Part shown: positions 15,695 to 24,316 of the stretch, one piece after another
How the letters are laid out: the number at the start of each line of letters is the position of its first letter
How positions within the stretch are numbered: position 1 is the first letter of the stretch
DNA from: Microcaldota archaeon
GTDB lineage: Archaea > Micrarchaeota > Micrarchaeia > Micrarchaeales > CABMGC01
Assembly: GCA_021835105.1 (NCBI GenBank)
Contig: JAKBQS010000001.1
Coordinates: 1 to 64,000, forward strand
DNA: 64,000 bases
Reading direction: 5' to 3'
Position numbers and translations under genes: made by a program
The notes under the pieces: generated by a model
Told to the model about the DNA's origin: nothing
The model's input: the letters and a program-made list of their open reading frames with translations, nothing else
Databases searched by the model: none

Positions 15695-16468
15695 ATGATA
15701 ATAAAAAAAGAGATGCCTAATACAGGGGAATTCGTCCTTATCAAGATAAGCAAGATAGCTCCGCACGGCGCATACTGCAAGCTAGTAGAATATGATCTTG
15801 AGGCATATCTTCCAATAGCAGAGGTATCGTCTGGATGGATAAAGAACATACACGAGTTTATAAAAGAAGGTCAGCAGGATGTTGCCAAAGTAATATACAT
15901 AGACAAGGACAAGCGCACCATAGACATATCCCTAAAGAAGGTCAGCACTAAGGAGAAGAAAGACAAAATAACAGAATATAGCCTTGAGAAACGCGCAGAA
16001 GGCATATTTGCGCAGGCTGCATCATCGCAGGAAGAACGCGCTGAAGCCGCTTCCCAGGCATCTTCGCAATTCTCTACATACTACGATCTCATCGAGACTA
16101 TTTTCAGCAAAAAAAACAGCCAAGAAATATTTCCCAACAAAGAGTTCGCAAAGAAGCTCCAGGAGATAGTGGACAAGACAATAAAGCCAAAGAAATACAC
16201 TGTATCATACGATACAACAATAAGCACTACAGACACAAAGGAAGGCATAAAGATAATAAAGAAAGCACTCTCCGAGGTTGAAGAAAGCGGAGTTGAAGTA
16301 TTGTATGTCGGCGCGCCAAAGTACAGAATTACTGCCACAGGGCCAAGCTATATAGATGCAGAGAGCAAGATAAAGGCCGCAGAGAAAATAATCTCCAGGT
16401 ATAAACAGGTAAATTTTGCCGTGAAAACGCAGGTAGAGGTAAATGGAAAAGACAAAAATATACTATAA
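15695..16468 (+). CDS. eif2a: Translation initiation factor aIF2 alpha subunit
   Basis: 257 residues. An N-terminal S1/OB domain (GEFVLIKISKIAPHGAYCKLVEYDLEAYLP, then VAKVIYIDKDKRTIDISLKKV), a middle helical domain and a C-terminal alpha/beta domain ending in RITATGPSYIDAESKIKAA. It forms the aIF2 heterotrimer that delivers initiator Met-tRNA to the ribosome; that tRNA gene lies at 14712-14786. The last 26 bases overlap the PAC2-like gene, showing tight coupling. No Nop10 gene lies between, unlike many archaea. Confidence 0.92.
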   Translation: MIIKKEMPNTGEFVLIKISKIAPHGAYCKLVEYDLEAYLPIAEVSSGWIKNIHEFIKEGQQDVAKVIYIDKDKRTIDISLKKVSTKEKKDKITEYSLEKRAEGIFAQAASSQEERAEAASQASSQFSTYYDLIETIFSKKNSQEIFPNKEFAKKLQEIVDKTIKPKKYTVSYDTTISTTDTKEGIKIIKKALSEVEESGVEVLYVGAPKYRITATGPSYIDAESKIKAAEKIISRYKQVNFAVKTQVEVNGKDKNIL

Positions 16469-17207
16469 AAAAAATATCAAGCTAAACAAGCCGATATTAC
16501 TGGTAGGCCTGCCCGGCATAGGCAACGTGGGAAGCTTAGTCGGCGAGCATCTCAAAAACGAGCTCAAGGCAAAAAGGTTCGCAACCCTGTATTCCCCGCA
16601 TTTCATGCACCAGACAGTTATGCTTAAGGAAGGAGGCTTCAGGCTAATAAGCAACAGGTTCTACGTTACAACAAACAGCGAAGGAAGGAGCATAATAATA
16701 CTAATTGGGGATACGCAGGCAGGAAGCCCTGAAGGGCAGTATGAAGTCAACGAGAAGATAGTGAGGTTTTTCAAGAAACTGGGCGGCAGGGAGATATACA
16801 CCATAGGCGGTTACAGCGCAGGCAACGGATACATAGACCACCCGAAGGTATTCGGGGTTACATCAGAAAAGAAAGCACGCGCAGCACTCGCCAAGAACGG
16901 CGTAGTCATTGGCAAGGCAGCAGGAACTATATGGGGCTCAGCAGGGCTGCTGCTTGTATTCGGCAAGAAAAACAAGATACCTTCCACTTGCCTTATGGGC
17001 GAGACTGGCATGCTTGAGATAGACGCCAACGCGGCCAAATCCGTCCTAGAGGTGCTGATGAAGATCATAAAAGTAAATGTAAACCTGGAGAACATAAACA
17101 AGATTCGGAAGGAAACAGAGAAGATAATAAAAGAGATAAACGATGCTGCTTCAGGAAATACAGATCAGTACCAGCAGGACAGGGCAAAGCTTACATATAT
17201 AAGATAG
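16443..17207 (+). CDS. Proteasome assembly chaperone PAC2 family protein
   Basis: 254 residues. The core begins KPILLVGLPGIGNVGSLVGEHL, with later motifs IGDTQAGSPEGQYEVNEKI and IYTIGGYSAG, as in archaeal PbaB/PAC2-like proteins. These help assemble alpha rings of the 20S proteasome or act as ATP-independent chaperones. The C-terminal third is helical and charged. It overlaps aIF2-alpha by 26 bases, making it the last gene of this operon. Confidence 0.85.
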   Translation: MEKTKIYYKKNIKLNKPILLVGLPGIGNVGSLVGEHLKNELKAKRFATLYSPHFMHQTVMLKEGGFRLISNRFYVTTNSEGRSIIILIGDTQAGSPEGQYEVNEKIVRFFKKLGGREIYTIGGYSAGNGYIDHPKVFGVTSEKKARAALAKNGVVIGKAAGTIWGSAGLLLVFGKKNKIPSTCLMGETGMLEIDANAAKSVLEVLMKIIKVNVNLENINKIRKETEKIIKEINDAASGNTDQYQQDRAKLTYIR

Positions 17208-17224
17208 CCAAACATTGACGCACC

Positions 17225-17312
17225 GCGCCAGTAATCCAGCCTGGTAGGATATCAGCTTCCCATTCAACAGAAGAAAAAGCTGAAAACCCGGGTTCAAATC
17301 CCGGCTGGCGCA
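17225..17312 (+). tRNA. tRNA-Gly (anticodon CCC) with about 15-base intron
   Basis: Acceptor GCGCCAG/CTGGCGC, T-arm CCGGG-TTCAAAT-CCCGG, discriminator A. The anticodon stem TCAGC/GCTGA encloses 22 bases instead of 7. Reading TT-CCC-A and then an insertion gives CCC with an intron of about 15 bases at the usual 37/38 site. It needs splicing by the archaeal endonuclease and RtcB. The exact intron borders are not certain. Confidence 0.85.
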
Positions 17313-17342
17313 AGTTACTGGACCATCTATATCTATTGCAAT

Positions 17343-17843
17343 TTATGCTTGCGTATTAGTATCCGCAGGCTCATGCACTTCAGGCTTGGCAAACGTGTGG
17401 TTTACCAGAATTCCAGCTTCCCCGGCAGTAGCAAACTCATCCTTCGCTCCTGCGGAGTGCTCCCATCTCGGGGTCATGAATACTTCTGTAATATAACCGC
17501 TCTTTAGCACATTTCTCCAAAAGGCGTACCATTCATGCTCCTCAATCCCGCCAAACTTATCATAAGATTCATTGTGAAATATATCGGCAGCAGAGAACAC
17601 CGGAAAACCAACAGATTCCCTTATCTTGGACGTGTTTCTTTTTAGCAATGCCATATTTCTATCAATATGCTCCTTTCCGTCAGATGTTATTATACCAGAT
17701 ACATACCCAACCTTTATCCTGCCTCCACCTGAGACATCCTTGAGCAGGCCAATAAGGTCCTCACAAACGCCAGAGAGGCTATCATTTTCAATGGAAACCT
17801 TCCTAAGCATCCCAAGGAAATAATCCATATCATAACTTTCCAT
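17343..17843 (-). CDS. Putative nucleoside 2-deoxyribosyltransferase-like protein
   Basis: 166 residues. After an N-terminal helix, a strand and loop VGYVSGIITSDGKEHIDRN are followed by FPVFSAADIF and WEHSAGAKDEFATA, where the Ser-x-Gly and the Glu seven residues on resemble the deoxyribosyltransferase-like superfamily. The tail is acidic and probably disordered. It converges on tRNA-Gly and lies just downstream of the DUF92 gene, possibly in one transcript. Catalytic residues are only tentatively placed. Confidence 0.4.
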   Translation of the reverse strand: MESYDMDYFLGMLRKVSIENDSLSGVCEDLIGLLKDVSGGGRIKVGYVSGIITSDGKEHIDRNMALLKRNTSKIRESVGFPVFSAADIFHNESYDKFGGIEEHEWYAFWRNVLKSGYITEVFMTPRWEHSAGAKDEFATAGEAGILVNHTFAKPEVHEPADTNTQA

Positions 17844-17853
17844 AAAAAATTCT

Positions 17854-18504
17854 CTATAACAAAATTAAAAAGAGTAGTGCTACGGCAAAAGCAGCGCACG
17901 CGCAGCCGAAATTGGACGTGTATTTGTTCCCGTATCCCTTCTCCTCAAAGAATCCCAAGGCAGAATCGGCAACACCACCAACCCACCCTGATATTGCAAC
18001 TACAATTATTGCAAAAAGGCCGCCAGCGTTGAAAACAGTCAATGCGATAATGAAGGCTCCGATAAAGCTTGCCGCGAGCCCCTGGAGAGTAACGCCTCCA
18101 GAAGTTCCAACTCTCACCCTTTTTAGAGTAAGCATCATAACAGGGCTTGGTCCAAGAGTCCCAATCTCGCTTGCAAACTTGTCTGCGGTTATACCTGCAA
18201 CTACTGCTGCATACGCTATAAGCGCCCCAGCCCCGCCTATAATACCCGAAGCTGCCAATGCGACCACGATAAGTGGCATGAGCCCATTTGCAGCTACATT
18301 TTTCCAGGTCCTGCTGCTCTCATAAACGCCCCTGCGCCTCTTTACCCTCCTTCCAAAATTGGTCACAAAAGAGGAGAGTAGGAGGAAGATTACGAGCACA
18401 ACAAGGTAATAACCACCATTACCCATTCCAAGGAGGAATATAGCCACTCCCAGAGCGGCCGCAAGCGCCAAGCCGTAGTAATCCAAAGTAAGGAAAGTTC
18501 TCAT
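17854..18504 (-). CDS. DUF92 (TMEM19-like) integral membrane protein
   Basis: 216 residues from the ATG at 18504, chosen because the TATA-like TTTAAATATA lies about 30 bases upstream; a farther upstream ATG would add eight residues. About six hydrophobic helices. The conserved motifs ADKFASEIGTLG and RVGTSGGVTLQG match the DUF92 family. Plant members phosphorylate phytyl phosphate, and related enzymes are CDP-alcohol or dolichol-phosphate kinases, so an isoprenoid kinase role is possible but inferred. Confidence 0.8.
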   Translation of the reverse strand: MRTFLTLDYYGLALAAALGVAIFLLGMGNGGYYLVVLVIFLLLSSFVTNFGRRVKRRRGVYESSRTWKNVAANGLMPLIVVALAASGIIGGAGALIAYAAVVAGITADKFASEIGTLGPSPVMMLTLKRVRVGTSGGVTLQGLAASFIGAFIIALTVFNAGGLFAIIVVAISGWVGGVADSALGFFEEKGYGNKYTSNFGCACAAFAVALLFLILL

Positions 18505-18559
18505 ATGATTTCCACTATTAAGAAACATTTTTAAATATAGGTGTATTATATAGTAACAA

Positions 18560-18623
18560 CTAGTTTTTAGCGTGGGAAGACTAAAACTGGTCGCCTTGCC
18601 AGCAAACCTTAGGGTTTGCTGGC
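18560..18623 (+). ncRNA. Candidate structured RNA: two consecutive hairpins
   Basis: Hairpin 1: AGTTTTTAG pairs with CTAAAACT (one bulged T) across about 10 bases. Hairpin 2 at 18598-18623: GCCAGCAAACC pairs perfectly with GGTTTGCTGGC around a TTAG loop, an 11-base-pair stem. TATA-like TTTAAATATA and TATTATATAG lie 20-40 bases upstream. The next gene (agmatinase) has its own promoter and looks leaderless. No T-run follows, so it is not a plain terminator. A small stable RNA is one reading. Confidence 0.35.
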
Positions 18624-18693
18624 CTATTTCTATAATATGATATCCTCTCACAGGATTAAATATATTTGTACTGAAGATTCAACGTGTGATTTT

Positions 18694-19572
18694 ATGGAAC
18701 TCAACAACCCTATGCCAAAATACAACCTATTTGGGGTAGAAAACCCCAAATATTCAGAAGCCGAGGTGGTCGTGCTTCCCGTCCCTTATGATTCTACGAC
18801 AACATACAAGTCAGGTGCCAGGGATGGTCCACACGAGATAATAAGCGCAAGCAGGAACATGGAGACATACAACGAGGAGTTCGGATGCGACATAACTGAG
18901 AAGATAAAGATATTTACAACTGACGAGCTTGCCCCGAACCTCAACTCTCCAGAAGAGACTGTAAGGTCCATAGAGGAAGAAGTCTCAAAGGTACTGAAAG
19001 ACGGAAAGATGCCGGTGGTTCTCGGCGGCGAGCATACGGTTGCAGTAGGGGCTATATATGCGGTATCAAAACATGTCAAGGATTTCAGCGTAATACACTT
19101 CGATGCGCACTCGGATTACAGGGATGAATACATGGGAAGCAAATACTGCCACGCATGCATAATGGCCCGTGCACGGGAAAGGTGCGATAGCTGTTTCAGT
19201 GTAGGCGTGAGGAGCATCGATGAGACAAGCGCAACAAAATACGGCAAAGATATACTTTACAGGAAAGACATGCACAACATGACCTTAAAAGAAGTTTCCG
19301 AAGAGATAATCAGAAGGACCAGGGAGAACGTTTACATAACCATAGATACAGACGTGATAGATCCTTCGCAGTTGCCAAGTACTGGCACTCCCGAACCAGA
19401 CGGCTTAAGCTTTTTTGAGCTTACTCAGATACTGAAGAGCGTGATAAAGGAAAAGAATCTTGTGGGGATAGACTTCAATGAACTAGCGCCTATCGGAGGC
19501 ATGACAGCTCCAAATTACCTGGTAGCAAAGCTGGTATATATGGCCCTAGGATACGCGTTCATAAAGGACTGA
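18694..19572 (+). CDS. speB: Agmatinase (ureohydrolase family)
   Basis: 292 residues from the ATG at 18694, chosen because a TATA-like TAAATATA lies about 30 bases upstream. The manganese-binding motifs of ureohydrolases are all present: GGEHT, DAHSD (HFDAHSDYRDEY) and DTDVIDPS. Reaction: agmatine plus water gives putrescine plus urea. Arginase would use the same fold, but the N-terminal pattern and the neighbouring spermidine synthase and SAM decarboxylase point to agmatine. Cytosolic. It converges on spermidine synthase with 6 bases between stops. Confidence 0.9.
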   Translation: MELNNPMPKYNLFGVENPKYSEAEVVVLPVPYDSTTTYKSGARDGPHEIISASRNMETYNEEFGCDITEKIKIFTTDELAPNLNSPEETVRSIEEEVSKVLKDGKMPVVLGGEHTVAVGAIYAVSKHVKDFSVIHFDAHSDYRDEYMGSKYCHACIMARARERCDSCFSVGVRSIDETSATKYGKDILYRKDMHNMTLKEVSEEIIRRTRENVYITIDTDVIDPSQLPSTGTPEPDGLSFFELTQILKSVIKEKNLVGIDFNELAPIGGMTAPNYLVAKLVYMALGYAFIKD

Positions 19573-19578
19573 AAGGAA

Positions 19579-20427
19579 TTACGGATGAAGCCCAGGAGTC
19601 TTATCATACATTGAGAAAAGCGCCAGATGTTCATGCGGGTTGTAATACTTGAGCCTGCCATCCAGACCCGCAACACGCTTAGATATCTCCTCAGGGCTTA
19701 TAGACTTCGGATCCCTATCCTTAGACGCAATAATAAGGGTGAAGACCATGCTGAATCCCGGCATATAGAAATTCATGGCCCTTACCACAGGAAAAACCTT
19801 TTTCAGGTAAACAGGCATCTGCGAGTAATCCCATCCGCTTTTTTTCAGATCCCATCCTAGCGTCACGTATACGCCATCTTTAGTTAGGATCTTGCTTATC
19901 TGCCTTGCAAAACGTTCGCTGTATACATCTGTAGCAATCGGCACCTGATAAGGGTCTATCAGATCTCCGAATATCACATCGTACTTGTCTTTTGCCTTAT
20001 ATACAAAATCTATTGCGTCACCTATGACAAGATTGACACGCTTGTCCTGCCGTTTCAGCGCGTATGGCAAGTATCTCTTGCACAGGCTGACTACCTCTCC
20101 GTCTATCTCGACCCAATCAATAGACACATCCTTATACCTTAGAAGCTCGCTTGCCGTAGTTCCCTCCCCGCCTCCAAGTATGAGTGCCTTCTTCGGGTTC
20201 CTTACAGTAAGCATGGAAGAATGGACTAGAACCTCATGATATACGTGGCAGTCTATCTCCGAAGACTGTATTACATTATCAAGCGCCAGGAATGTTCCTA
20301 TTGTCGGGCTGCGCGCTATCAGAACATTTTGGAATTTAGTCCTGCCGAAATAAAATACCTTGTCAACCTCCCTGACAGTAGACGATCCGTAAGGCGTGGT
20401 CTCGCTGAAAAGCAATCCTCCTCTCAT
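19579..20427 (-). CDS. speE: Spermidine synthase (polyamine aminopropyltransferase)
   Basis: 282 residues. SAM-like fold with the nucleotide loop LILGGGEGTTASELLR (GGGEG), the acidic strand WVEIDGEVVSLCK and the catalytic region IFGDLIDPYQ. The N-terminal beta domain holds ALDNVIQSSEID. Reaction: decarboxylated SAM plus putrescine gives spermidine. Its substrates come from the agmatinase (18694-19572) and SAM decarboxylase (20555-20977) beside it. Confidence 0.93.
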   Translation of the reverse strand: MRGGLLFSETTPYGSSTVREVDKVFYFGRTKFQNVLIARSPTIGTFLALDNVIQSSEIDCHVYHEVLVHSSMLTVRNPKKALILGGGEGTTASELLRYKDVSIDWVEIDGEVVSLCKRYLPYALKRQDKRVNLVIGDAIDFVYKAKDKYDVIFGDLIDPYQVPIATDVYSERFARQISKILTKDGVYVTLGWDLKKSGWDYSQMPVYLKKVFPVVRAMNFYMPGFSMVFTLIIASKDRDPKSISPEEISKRVAGLDGRLKYYNPHEHLALFSMYDKTPGLHP

Positions 20428-20554
20428 CTAAAAACCAATATACAATACACGCGCAGTAATTAAAAGCTGGAGCATGCATGCGGTATTCAGATAAAACAGC
20501 AAATATTTATATTCTTATTTAAACCTATCATATCTGCAAATTCTTGGTAATCAA

Positions 20555-20977
20555 ATGCCTGAGACAAGAGCATCACAGAGGACAAAGACTATAAGCAAGA
20601 AAGAACTTGTCACTGGCAAGCACGTATATGGCAACCTCTACGATATCAACCCAGAACTCCTCCATGACACCGAGTTCTTATCCAGAGTAATATCCGAATC
20701 TGCGAAGATAGGGAATATGCACATAGTGGAAACCATAATCAAGAAGTTCCAGAATCTCAAGGGTGGCATCGACGGAGGCGTATCGGTAATAGCGCTGATA
20801 AAGGAAAGCCACATCACCATACACACATGGCCGGAAGGAAATTATGCTGCTGTGGACGTCTTCTCCTGCGGCCAGCAGAGCAGCCCTGAGAAGGCATTTG
20901 AGTACATTATACTTAAACTGAAGCCCAAAACCTACAAAATGTTCAGGGCCGACAGGGGCAACGCAACTTCTACCTGA
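20555..20977 (+). CDS. speD: S-adenosylmethionine decarboxylase proenzyme
   Basis: 140 residues. The self-cleavage site is Glu84-Ser85-His86 in the segment KESHITIHTWPEG; Ser85 becomes the pyruvoyl group. The catalytic Cys lies in VFSCG. Reaction: SAM to decarboxylated SAM, the aminopropyl donor. An archaeal relative decarboxylates arginine instead, so that alternative stands, but the nearby spermidine synthase supports the SAM role. The stop overlaps the convergent NAD kinase gene by 8 bases. Confidence 0.92.
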   Translation: MPETRASQRTKTISKKELVTGKHVYGNLYDINPELLHDTEFLSRVISESAKIGNMHIVETIIKKFQNLKGGIDGGVSVIALIKESHITIHTWPEGNYAAVDVFSCGQQSSPEKAFEYIILKLKPKTYKMFRADRGNATST

Positions 20978-21728
20978 CCATCCTGCGCCTTATTATCCTG
21001 TCAAGCTTATCAGAGAGTTCCTCCTTCATGGAAGGGAATCTGACTATGCGCAGGTTCTTTTTTGAGATATTAACCATAAAAGAATCGCCCTTGCGCAGCA
21101 TTGCCACCTCAATCCCATCACACCTCAGTATCCCCTCATATTTTACTATATCAATCCTGAGTTTTTTGTCGCATCCTAGTACGATAGGGTTATTGTAGGG
21201 CCCGTCAGCGTTTATGAACGTGGTGCAGAATACATGGTTATCAAGTATGATGGGCCCCCCTGCGGATTTGTTATATGCTGTAGAGCCGACACTGCACGTT
21301 ACTATCAGCCCGTCCCCGCTCATCGCATAAGGGTATATGGGATGCTTTGTAGATGCACCCTCATACACCCTGAAACTTACCTCCTGCGCTATGTTGTGGA
21401 GAGAGACCTCATTAACAGCGTAGTATTGCCTTGATTTGTATCTTAGAGCAATCCTTCCGCCTATACTCTCAACTTTGTATTTCCCATTTTTCAGGAGACG
21501 TATGACTCTATCCAAGTCAGTCATTGACACATCTGCATAGAAGCCCATACTTCCCTGCTCATCGTATCTTATCGGCAGTATAGGTCCATCATGCTCCCTT
21601 GCCGCCTTAACGAAAGTTCCATCGCCTCCTATAGCAATGCATATGTGCGCACTCTCGCTTACTTCAAATGCATCGTATATCTTCCTGAGTTGCGGATAGT
21701 CTTTATTTGTAACAAGCTTTACCTTAAT
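20970..21728 (-). CDS. nadK: NAD kinase with probable AUU start
   Basis: 252 residues if translation starts at the ATT at 21728. From there the protein reads MKVKLVTNKD, a normal kinase N-terminus, then IAIGGDGTF (GGDG at 34-37), and later CSVGSTAYNKSAGGP, the NADP-binding and dinucleotide motifs. Reaction: ATP plus NAD gives NADP. No ATG, GTG or TTG occurs in frame before residue 61, and starting there would remove the GGDG motif. The codon just before ATT is the UAG stop of the dihydrolipoamide dehydrogenase gene, in the same frame. GGTGAT, complementary to the 16S rRNA 3' end, lies directly before that stop. So the gene is read either by reinitiation at AUU or by UAG readthrough. Confidence 0.88.
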   Translation of the reverse strand: MKVKLVTNKDYPQLRKIYDAFEVSESAHICIAIGGDGTFVKAAREHDGPILPIRYDEQGSMGFYADVSMTDLDRVIRLLKNGKYKVESIGGRIALRYKSRQYYAVNEVSLHNIAQEVSFRVYEGASTKHPIYPYAMSGDGLIVTCSVGSTAYNKSAGGPIILDNHVFCTTFINADGPYNNPIVLGCDKKLRIDIVKYEGILRCDGIEVAMLRKGDSFMVNISKKNLRIVRFPSMKEELSDKLDRIIRRRMVR

Positions 21729-23087
21729 CTAATCACCGGTAAAAAAATGTATGGGCCTGCCGAGTGCTTCCTCTGCGGCTTCCATATACGCTTCCGACAT
21801 TGTCGGATGGGGGTGTATAGTATCAGCAATATCCTCTAGCGTACCTCCCATCTCTATAACCTCCGCTGCTTCGGAGATCATGTTGCCTGCGTCCTGCGAC
21901 ACTATCTCTATTCCCTTAACTAGTTTATCTTTGTTGTAAAAAACCTTCAGAAAACCTTTGGTCTCATCTATCGCTATCGCCTTTCCGAGCGCGCTTAGCG
22001 GGAACTTTGCACTCACAAGCCCTTCCCCGCCAATCTCCCCAGCTGCAGCTATCTCAGGATCAGAGAACACCACAGAAGGTATCACTGCATTATCAAATTC
22101 AGAGTCAAGTCCCGCAGCGACTTCACCTGCAATCACACCCTGCCTCATCGCCTTGTGTGCAAGCATTGGCTCACCAACCACATCGCCAAGGGCCATTATG
22201 TTGCTGTCCTCCGTCTCGAGTCTTCTGTTTACCTTTATGAATCCTCTGCCGTCTTTGGAAACCTTGGTATTCTCCAGCCCAAGCCCCTCGGTATATGGCT
22301 CGAGCCCCACAGCAACAAGCATAACATCAGAGTCAATCTTTGTCCCATCTCCAAGCTGGACCTGATTTCCGGAAAATGCAACCGGCATTGATGTGTAAAC
22401 CTCAATGCCGAGCTCCTTCATTCTGGCAGAGACGATACTTGAGGCCTCCTTGTCAAAATGAGAGAGTATGCCGGATCGCGCTATTATCCTAACTTTCTTT
22501 CCCATTTTTGCGTATATGGTTCCTATCTCTACTGCAACGTAGCCTCCCCCTACTATTGTCATTGTTTCTGGAGGATGCTCAAGCATCAGCGCAGCCTTAT
22601 AATCTACGATGTTCTTGCCGTTGAAAGGAAAGCCATCAAGCGCTTTCGGCACCGATCCTGTAGCAATTATCGCCTTCTTGAAGTCAAGCGAAGTTCCGTT
22701 TGTTAGCTGTATCGTCGAAGAAGATAGGAACGTAGCCTCCCCCTTTATGACCTCTACCTTATTCTTCCTGCATAGGAACTCAACTCCCTTCTCAAGCTTC
22801 TCGGATACTGCCATCCTCCACTTGTAAAGCGCCCCTGCATCAAGATGCCCTGACAAAACCAATCCCTTATCCATTGCGTTAACGGCCTTATGGTAAAGGT
22901 CAGAATAGTATATCATGGTCTTAGATGGTATGCAGGCATAGTTCAGGCAATGCCCGCCCATCTTATGCTTTTCCACTATCGCAACAGAGAGCCCAAGCTG
23001 CGCAGCGCGTATGGCCGCAACGTATCCACCAACACCACCTCCTATGACTGCAAGGTCTACTTCTTCAGGCAAGGATCCCATCACCAT
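21729..23087 (-). CDS. lpdA: Dihydrolipoamide dehydrogenase (E3 of the 2-oxoacid dehydrogenase complex)
   Basis: 452 residues. FAD loop VIGGGVGGYVAA, redox-active pair Cys47 and Cys52 in GGHCLNYACIPSK, a second dinucleotide loop VGGGYVAVEIG, an ALGDV segment, and the C-terminal His-Glu motif HPHPTMSE. Reaction: reoxidises dihydrolipoamide on E2 and reduces NAD+. It starts 9 bases after the E2 stop. ATG, GTG and ATG codons are closely spaced at the start. Its stop codon is shared in frame with the NAD kinase gene. Confidence 0.96.
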   Translation of the reverse strand: MVMGSLPEEVDLAVIGGGVGGYVAAIRAAQLGLSVAIVEKHKMGGHCLNYACIPSKTMIYYSDLYHKAVNAMDKGLVLSGHLDAGALYKWRMAVSEKLEKGVEFLCRKNKVEVIKGEATFLSSSTIQLTNGTSLDFKKAIIATGSVPKALDGFPFNGKNIVDYKAALMLEHPPETMTIVGGGYVAVEIGTIYAKMGKKVRIIARSGILSHFDKEASSIVSARMKELGIEVYTSMPVAFSGNQVQLGDGTKIDSDVMLVAVGLEPYTEGLGLENTKVSKDGRGFIKVNRRLETEDSNIMALGDVVGEPMLAHKAMRQGVIAGEVAAGLDSEFDNAVIPSVVFSDPEIAAAGEIGGEGLVSAKFPLSALGKAIAIDETKGFLKVFYNKDKLVKGIEIVSQDAGNMISEAAEVIEMGGTLEDIADTIHPHPTMSEAYMEAAEEALGRPIHFFTGD

Positions 23088-23095
23088 AAAAAAAC

Positions 23096-24316
23096 CTAAA
23101 GCATGTCGAGAAATTCAGGATCCTCGAGATATCTCTTCAGTGCGTTGCCGAATAGCACGGCTTCAGCCCCATCTACCACTCTGTGATCAAAAACAAGTGA
23201 GAAAGGAAGAACCTTTCCCGCCACTACATTGCCGTCCTTCACTACTGGCATATCGCGTATTAGGTGGACACCCAATATCGCAACCTCTGGGTAGTTGATC
23301 ATAGGCACAGAAAGGTATCCCCCTCCAAGGCTGCCTATGTTGCTTATGGTGAAGGTGCTATCACGCATCTCCTCTATGCTTACCTCCCTCTTTCTTACCT
23401 TAGAGGAAAGTTCCTGGAGCTCCTGCGCTATCTTTAGTATGCTCTTTGAATCGGCGCCCCTTACAACAACCACTTTTAGCCCGTCAGGACCTTCAGCCCC
23501 TATGCCTATATTGTAATATTTCTTTATCACTACCTCCTCCTTATGCTGGTCGTAGCTTGCGTTGAACCTTGGATTCTCCTTAAGCGCCTGCACCGCAGCC
23601 TTTATTATGAAGGGAAGGAATGTCAGTTTCACTCCAAGCTTTTCTGCATTGGGCTTCTCCTTGCTTACAATGTCATAAAGGCTCCCTGCATCTATAAGGT
23701 CCATATGCGCTGCCCTGGGTATTGTCCATGAAAGCTCCATGTTCTTCGCAATAGTCTTTCTAGTCTGCGATAGCGGCACCCTCTCAATCTCCTCAGAATG
23801 CTTCTCTTCAAGTAATTCTGAAAATACAGGCGCAGATGCCTTCGCCGAGGAGGCTGGCGCCTTTGAGGCTCTTATATCATTTTCCAGTATCCTCCCCCCT
23901 GGGCCTGTTCCTATTACCTTGCGTATATCTACTCCAAGGTCTCTGGCAAGCTTCCTTATATGCGGCGCAGCTACAACTTCTGCTTCCTGCACCTCCTTCA
24001 CATCTCCTTTCTGCACCGGCTTATCCGCCGCGCCGGTCTCTTTCTGAGGCGGTACTGTGCTCTTTGCTACAGGCACGGTTCCTTCGCCTACAGTTGCAAG
24101 CAAATCACCTACCTTTATCTCCTGGCCTTCCTTTACGGCAAAATGCACCCTGCCTGATATGGGGCTCGGGATATTTACCACGGCCTTATCAGTCTCGATC
24201 TGCATTATTGGCTGGTCTTCCTTGACTTCATCGCCTTCCTTGAAGAGAAGCTTCTCAAGTTTACCCTCTGTAATTCCCTCTCCAACATCAACAAATCTTA
24301 TCTCCACAATTCTCAA
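23096..24316 (-). CDS. pdhC: Dihydrolipoamide acyltransferase E2
   Basis: 406 residues from a TTG, or 403 from the GTG at 24307, which gives the more usual beginning MEIRFVDVGEG. Lipoyl domain with the lipoylated Lys44 (ETDKAVVN), a peripheral subunit-binding domain (PHIRKLARDLGVDIRKVIGTG, about 128-160), then the catalytic acyltransferase domain ending FDHRVVDG with His378. It forms the core of the complex and transfers acetyl groups to CoA. The start overlaps the E1-beta stop. Confidence 0.95.
   Translation of the reverse strand: MRIVEIRFVDVGEGITEGKLEKLLFKEGDEVKEDQPIMQIETDKAVVNIPSPISGRVHFAVKEGQEIKVGDLLATVGEGTVPVAKSTVPPQKETGAADKPVQKGDVKEVQEAEVVAAPHIRKLARDLGVDIRKVIGTGPGGRILENDIRASKAPASSAKASAPVFSELLEEKHSEEIERVPLSQTRKTIAKNMELSWTIPRAAHMDLIDAGSLYDIVSKEKPNAEKLGVKLTFLPFIIKAAVQALKENPRFNASYDQHKEEVVIKKYYNIGIGAEGPDGLKVVVVRGADSKSILKIAQELQELSSKVRKREVSIEEMRDSTFTISNIGSLGGGYLSVPMINYPEVAILGVHLIRDMPVVKDGNVVAGKVLPFSLVFDHRVVDGAEAVLFGNALKRYLEDPEFLDML

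Noticed and set aside
20970..21548. NAD kinase as a 192-codon gene starting at the internal ATG
   Set aside because: This would drop the GGDG motif encoded just upstream in the same frame; the longer reading from ATT is far better supported.
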